Assembly: GCF_003991905.1 (NCBI RefSeq) | Contig: NZ_RSCL01000010.1 | Span: 124,001-188,000, forward strand | Length of the DNA: 64,000 nt | Origin: Dulcicalothrix desertica PCC 7102 | Lineage (GTDB): Bacteria; Cyanobacteriota; Cyanobacteriia; Cyanobacteriales; Nostocaceae | Direction: 5' to 3' | Notes under the pieces: model-generated | Told to the model about the DNA's origin: nothing | The model's input: the letters and a program-made list of their open reading frames with translations, nothing else | Databases searched by the model: none | Shown: piece by piece, positions 61,534-64,000 of the stretch | How the letters are laid out: each line of letters opens with the position of its first letter | Position numbering within the stretch: position 1 is the first letter of the stretch | Translations under genes and position numbers: made by a program

Positions 61534-62619
61534 ATGCAAATAACAAAAGACTTATTCGGCTTACTAGGTATTGTTGAAAGCATTTATGAACGACTAAAAA
61601 AGATATTCATTCCACCTCGCGCTTATTCTTGGCAAACTTTGATTTATCTGAGTTTATTTTCTTGGATAATGTCGTCCTTAGCTGGATACCCAATTAAAAA
61701 CGTAATTGCCTTTTTTGGCTGGGCATTTTTAATCGCAGGTACATCTTGGTATACAACCGACCAGCCTATACTAATCCCTGGTACCAATATGCCAATTGGT
61801 GCTGTGATTACAGGATTTTTAGTTAGCGTTTTTGCTTTCGGTCATGAGGAAGATATAATCACAACAAGAACTATTGTGTTGTGGCCTACCATTAGTGCGC
61901 TAATTACGGCGGTTCCAGAATTCTTTGAAGGTAGTGGTATCGATTCTAAACGTCAAATACCCAAAGCTGAAGTACGCCAGAGAATTATTGTTTTAGTTGG
62001 CTGTTGTTTGATATTGAGTGCTTGGATACAACTTTATTTTACTGTTGACAAATGGGCAAGACAATATCCGACCTTATTATTTGAAGATTTTAGTCGCAGT
62101 GCTTTTGTTATTAAAACCGAAACGCGCAGACAAGTTCCTGAAAACGGCGCCAAAATCTTAAATAGAATACAGCCATTAGTTCAACAACAACTCGAAGCAA
62201 CACCTTGGTCAAATGTTGAACGCTGGCTAATTGAAGCGCCAAATACTAAAAACTCTTTAGGTAGAGTAAATGCTTTAGGCAGACAAGTTATACAAGATTT
62301 AAGTCGTCAAAGCGGTAAAAAAGTTCGAGAAAATCAAGTAGAAAGCCTTGAAGAATTGAGATATTGGAATGTTGATGCGCGCGTAATTAATAGAAAAGGT
62401 GGCGGGTATCGTTTAGATTTATTAGCCTCCTGGGATGGTCCAAGGTCTGCCAACAAGAGCTATTACCTACGTAAATCTTGTCAAATTGACCCCATCTCCC
62501 GACCAGCAGATGTGTCAACAGTAAATATCAAGAAGCCAGGAGAAAGAATCACTGTTGCAGAAATTCAATGCGATCAGGCGCCTAAACCCGTCCCCGAAAG
62601 TCTTCCACCAAAGCAATAA
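61534..62619 (+). CDS. fraD: Filament integrity protein FraD
   Basis: The 361-residue protein has about five membrane helices in its first 175 residues (SWQTLIYLSLFSWIMSSLAG, NVIAFFGWAFLIAGTSWY). A soluble C-terminal domain (from about 185) follows, with LEATPWSNVERWLIEAPN and a DUF-like YYLRKSCQIDPI end. FraD is a septal-junction component whose C-terminal part faces the periplasm. It lies 70 bp after fraC and 150 bp before fraE, same strand. Identification is from context and overall pattern, supported by fraC and fraE on either side. Confidence 0.85.
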   Translation: MQITKDLFGLLGIVESIYERLKKIFIPPRAYSWQTLIYLSLFSWIMSSLAGYPIKNVIAFFGWAFLIAGTSWYTTDQPILIPGTNMPIGAVITGFLVSVFAFGHEEDIITTRTIVLWPTISALITAVPEFFEGSGIDSKRQIPKAEVRQRIIVLVGCCLILSAWIQLYFTVDKWARQYPTLLFEDFSRSAFVIKTETRRQVPENGAKILNRIQPLVQQQLEATPWSNVERWLIEAPNTKNSLGRVNALGRQVIQDLSRQSGKKVRENQVESLEELRYWNVDARVINRKGGGYRLDLLASWDGPRSANKSYYLRKSCQIDPISRPADVSTVNIKKPGERITVAEIQCDQAPKPVPESLPPKQ

Positions 62620-62769
62620 TTATTTCGGGCTTCATGGTAAGGGGTAAAAGGATAATTATCAACTTCATAGTGGGCAGATACCCAATCAAGCGGGTATAAA
62701 GAATTTGGTATACCTTGGATAAACCATTTGTACCTTTTCCCTTTACCCTTACCCAATTATTCTTAACTT

Positions 62770-63549
62770 ATGAACTTTGGTAGAATACTAGTACTATCGT
62801 TAAATGTATTTCGCGAAGTAGTGCGTGACCGCATACTTTATATTATTGGTTTCTATGCCTTGATTGTTGTTGCTTCAATGCGTCTGTTGCCTGAATTTGC
62901 CGCTGCCACTGAAGACAAAATGCTTCCAGATTTTGCTTTAGCTTTTATGAGTGGGTTAGGTGTGATAGTGGCAATATTTATTGGCACAAGTTTAGTAAAC
63001 AAGGAAATCGAAAAGCGCACGATTTTGATGTTGATAGCCAAACCGATTAGTCGGAGTGAGTTTATCGCTGGTAAGTTTCTGGGATTATCAGCGGTGTTAA
63101 CTGTGTTGGTATTGGCAATGACTGCTATAATGTTAGGCTGTTTACAAATTGCTAAAGTATCTTACTCGGTACAAGCTATAACAATTGCGTTGATATTTTT
63201 ATTGTTACAGCTTTGTTTAATTGCTGCTGTTGCAATTACCTTGGGTGTTTTCACTAGTTCGCTATTAGCAACAGCTTTGACTTTCGGTATATATCTCATG
63301 GGCAGTATTACTCAAGACCTTCTCAAACTTGGTAATATTAGTCGTAACCCTGTAATTGAAAGAATAACGCAAGCTATATATTTGATACTGCCCGATTTAT
63401 CGCGGTTAGATTTTAAAAACGAAGCTGTTTACGGTTTACAAGCTTTACCATCATCTATGACATTGGTTGCCAATGCTGGTTACGGTATATTTTATAGCGT
63501 TATGCTATTGAGTTTAGCTATTCTTTTAATTTCTAAGCGCGAATTTTAA
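62770..63549 (+). CDS. fraE: ABC-2 permease FraE
   Basis: The 259-residue protein has six membrane helices. Its N-terminus (ILVLSLNVFREVVRDRILYI) and first loop (LVNKEIEKRTILMLIAKPISRSEFIAGKF) are typical of ABC-2 permeases. With fraC and fraD upstream it corresponds to FraE, needed for filament integrity and heterocyst maturation. The ATPase partner is not in this window and probably lies elsewhere. A hairpin follows 2 bp after the stop codon. The start is ATG 62770. Confidence 0.85.
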   Translation: MNFGRILVLSLNVFREVVRDRILYIIGFYALIVVASMRLLPEFAAATEDKMLPDFALAFMSGLGVIVAIFIGTSLVNKEIEKRTILMLIAKPISRSEFIAGKFLGLSAVLTVLVLAMTAIMLGCLQIAKVSYSVQAITIALIFLLLQLCLIAAVAITLGVFTSSLLATALTFGIYLMGSITQDLLKLGNISRNPVIERITQAIYLILPDLSRLDFKNEAVYGLQALPSSMTLVANAGYGIFYSVMLLSLAILLISKREF

Positions 63550-63550
63550 T

Positions 63551-63572
63551 TGGGGGTCGAATGGCACCCCCA
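63551..63572 (+). terminator. Terminator after fraE
   Basis: TGGGGGT and ACCCCCA form a 7-bp stem around CGAATGGC directly after the fraE stop, followed by an AT-rich run. Confidence 0.7.
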
Positions 63573-63591
63573 TTATTCGCTATTTTAATAT

Positions 63592-64000
63592 TTAATCAAA
63601 CAATACATGTGGTTGGTCAATTGTCCCATCGGGCATAATTGTATCTGTTAACTTAGCATTATAGAAATTGGCGCCGCTGATATTTGCTTCAAACAGATTT
63701 GCTTGAATCAAATTTGCCCAACTTAAATTGGCGTTTGTCAAATTAACCTGATTTAGATTAGCTTCAACAAAATTGGCGCCGCATAACTTGGCATTACTAA
63801 GATTAGCTTTAATCAAGTTAGCTTCGATTAACGAAGCTTCAACTAGTTGAGCATCACGAAAGTCAGTCTTTCGTAAATCTGCACCACATAACGAAGCTGC
63901 CCAGCAATTAGCACGCTTTAGCTTTGCACGCCATAAAAAAGCACCACATAAATTAGCTCGCGATAAATCCGCGTCCATTAAATTAGCCTCACATAGACAA
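63592..64000 (-). CDS. Pentapeptide-repeat protein (5' end cut off)
   Basis: At least 136 codons lie in the window. The frame stays open past the ATG at 63978 to the window edge (preceding residues CLCEANL), so the true start is outside. The whole visible part is A(D/N)LxxA pentapeptide repeats, such as ADLSRANLCGAF, ANLIKANLSNAK and ANLNQVNLTNANLS, which fold as a right-handed beta-helix. The C-terminus reads LTDTIMPDGTIDQPHVLFD. The family is abundant in cyanobacteria with mostly unknown function. GGCGCC appears twice in it. Confidence 0.85.
   Translation of the reverse strand, partial: CLCEANLMDADLSRANLCGAFLWRAKLKRANCWAASLCGADLRKTDFRDAQLVEASLIEANLIKANLSNAKLCGANFVEANLNQVNLTNANLSWANLIQANLFEANISGANFYNAKLTDTIMPDGTIDQPHVLFD

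Noticed and set aside
1-64000. Integrase, phage or complete transposase genes
   Set aside because: None was found on either strand; the island edges at about 38.7 and 56.7 kb also show no clear direct repeats or tRNA target.

Overview
The window reads as chromosome of a filamentous, heterocyst-forming cyanobacterium (order Nostocales). It carries photosynthesis genes (chlG, petP, btpA, psbU), a fraC-fraD-fraE filament-integrity operon, a cyanobacterial LexA with a matching LexA box, and many short dispersed repeats typical of these genomes. The DNA is AT-rich (roughly 38-40% GC by eye). The palindrome GGCGCC is scattered through nearly every gene (about 105 copies by hand count), while the usual cyanobacterial palindrome HIP1 (GCGATCGC) was not seen.

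Layout. 1-5.7 kb: housekeeping and photosynthesis genes: a cut-off cold-shock/DUF1294 protein, a ChaN-like lipoprotein, a zinc alcohol dehydrogenase, chlorophyll synthase, a Get3d-type ATPase and PetP. 5.9-16.6 kb: a surface-polysaccharide locus, with a Wzm/Wzt-type ABC exporter, a methyltransferase with a coiled-coil tail and five glycosyltransferases, two of them tandem paralogues. 16.9-38.6 kb: core genes: a CrhR-like RNA helicase, rimO, btpA next to a VKOR-thioredoxin fusion, a CHASE2-PAS-GGDEF cyclase, a small secreted peptide, nadB, psbU, DUF3120, uppP, a PDZ/radical-SAM protein, a family-10-like glycoside hydrolase, a HEAT-repeat protein, a GNAT enzyme and an AmpG-like transporter.

38.7-56.7 kb: an accessory island for DNA phosphorothioation (sulfur modification of the DNA backbone). 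It holds dndC, dndD and dndE, two DGQHR-domain (DndB-like) proteins, a phosphorothioation-associated methyltransferase, Dnd-associated protein 4 and a superfamily-2 helicase of the phosphorothioation restriction type. There is also an overlapping module made of a 71-aa protein, an SMC/Rad50-like ATPase and a Uma2 (PD-(D/E)XK) nuclease. No dndA and no recognisable dptFGH genes are present, so the restriction side appears to be built from other parts. A frame-disrupted gene sits at one edge, and the whole island is riddled with repeats. This is the most interesting part of the window.

56.9-64 kb: core genes again: lexA with its operator, argF, tRNA-Thr(TGT) with a clear promoter and terminator, a 34-codon membrane peptide, a double-domain corrinoid adenosyltransferase, fraCDE and a cut-off pentapeptide-repeat protein.

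At least six dispersed repeat families are visible. Several run into coding sequence and supply start-proximal codons or stop codons, which affects the choice of gene ends.
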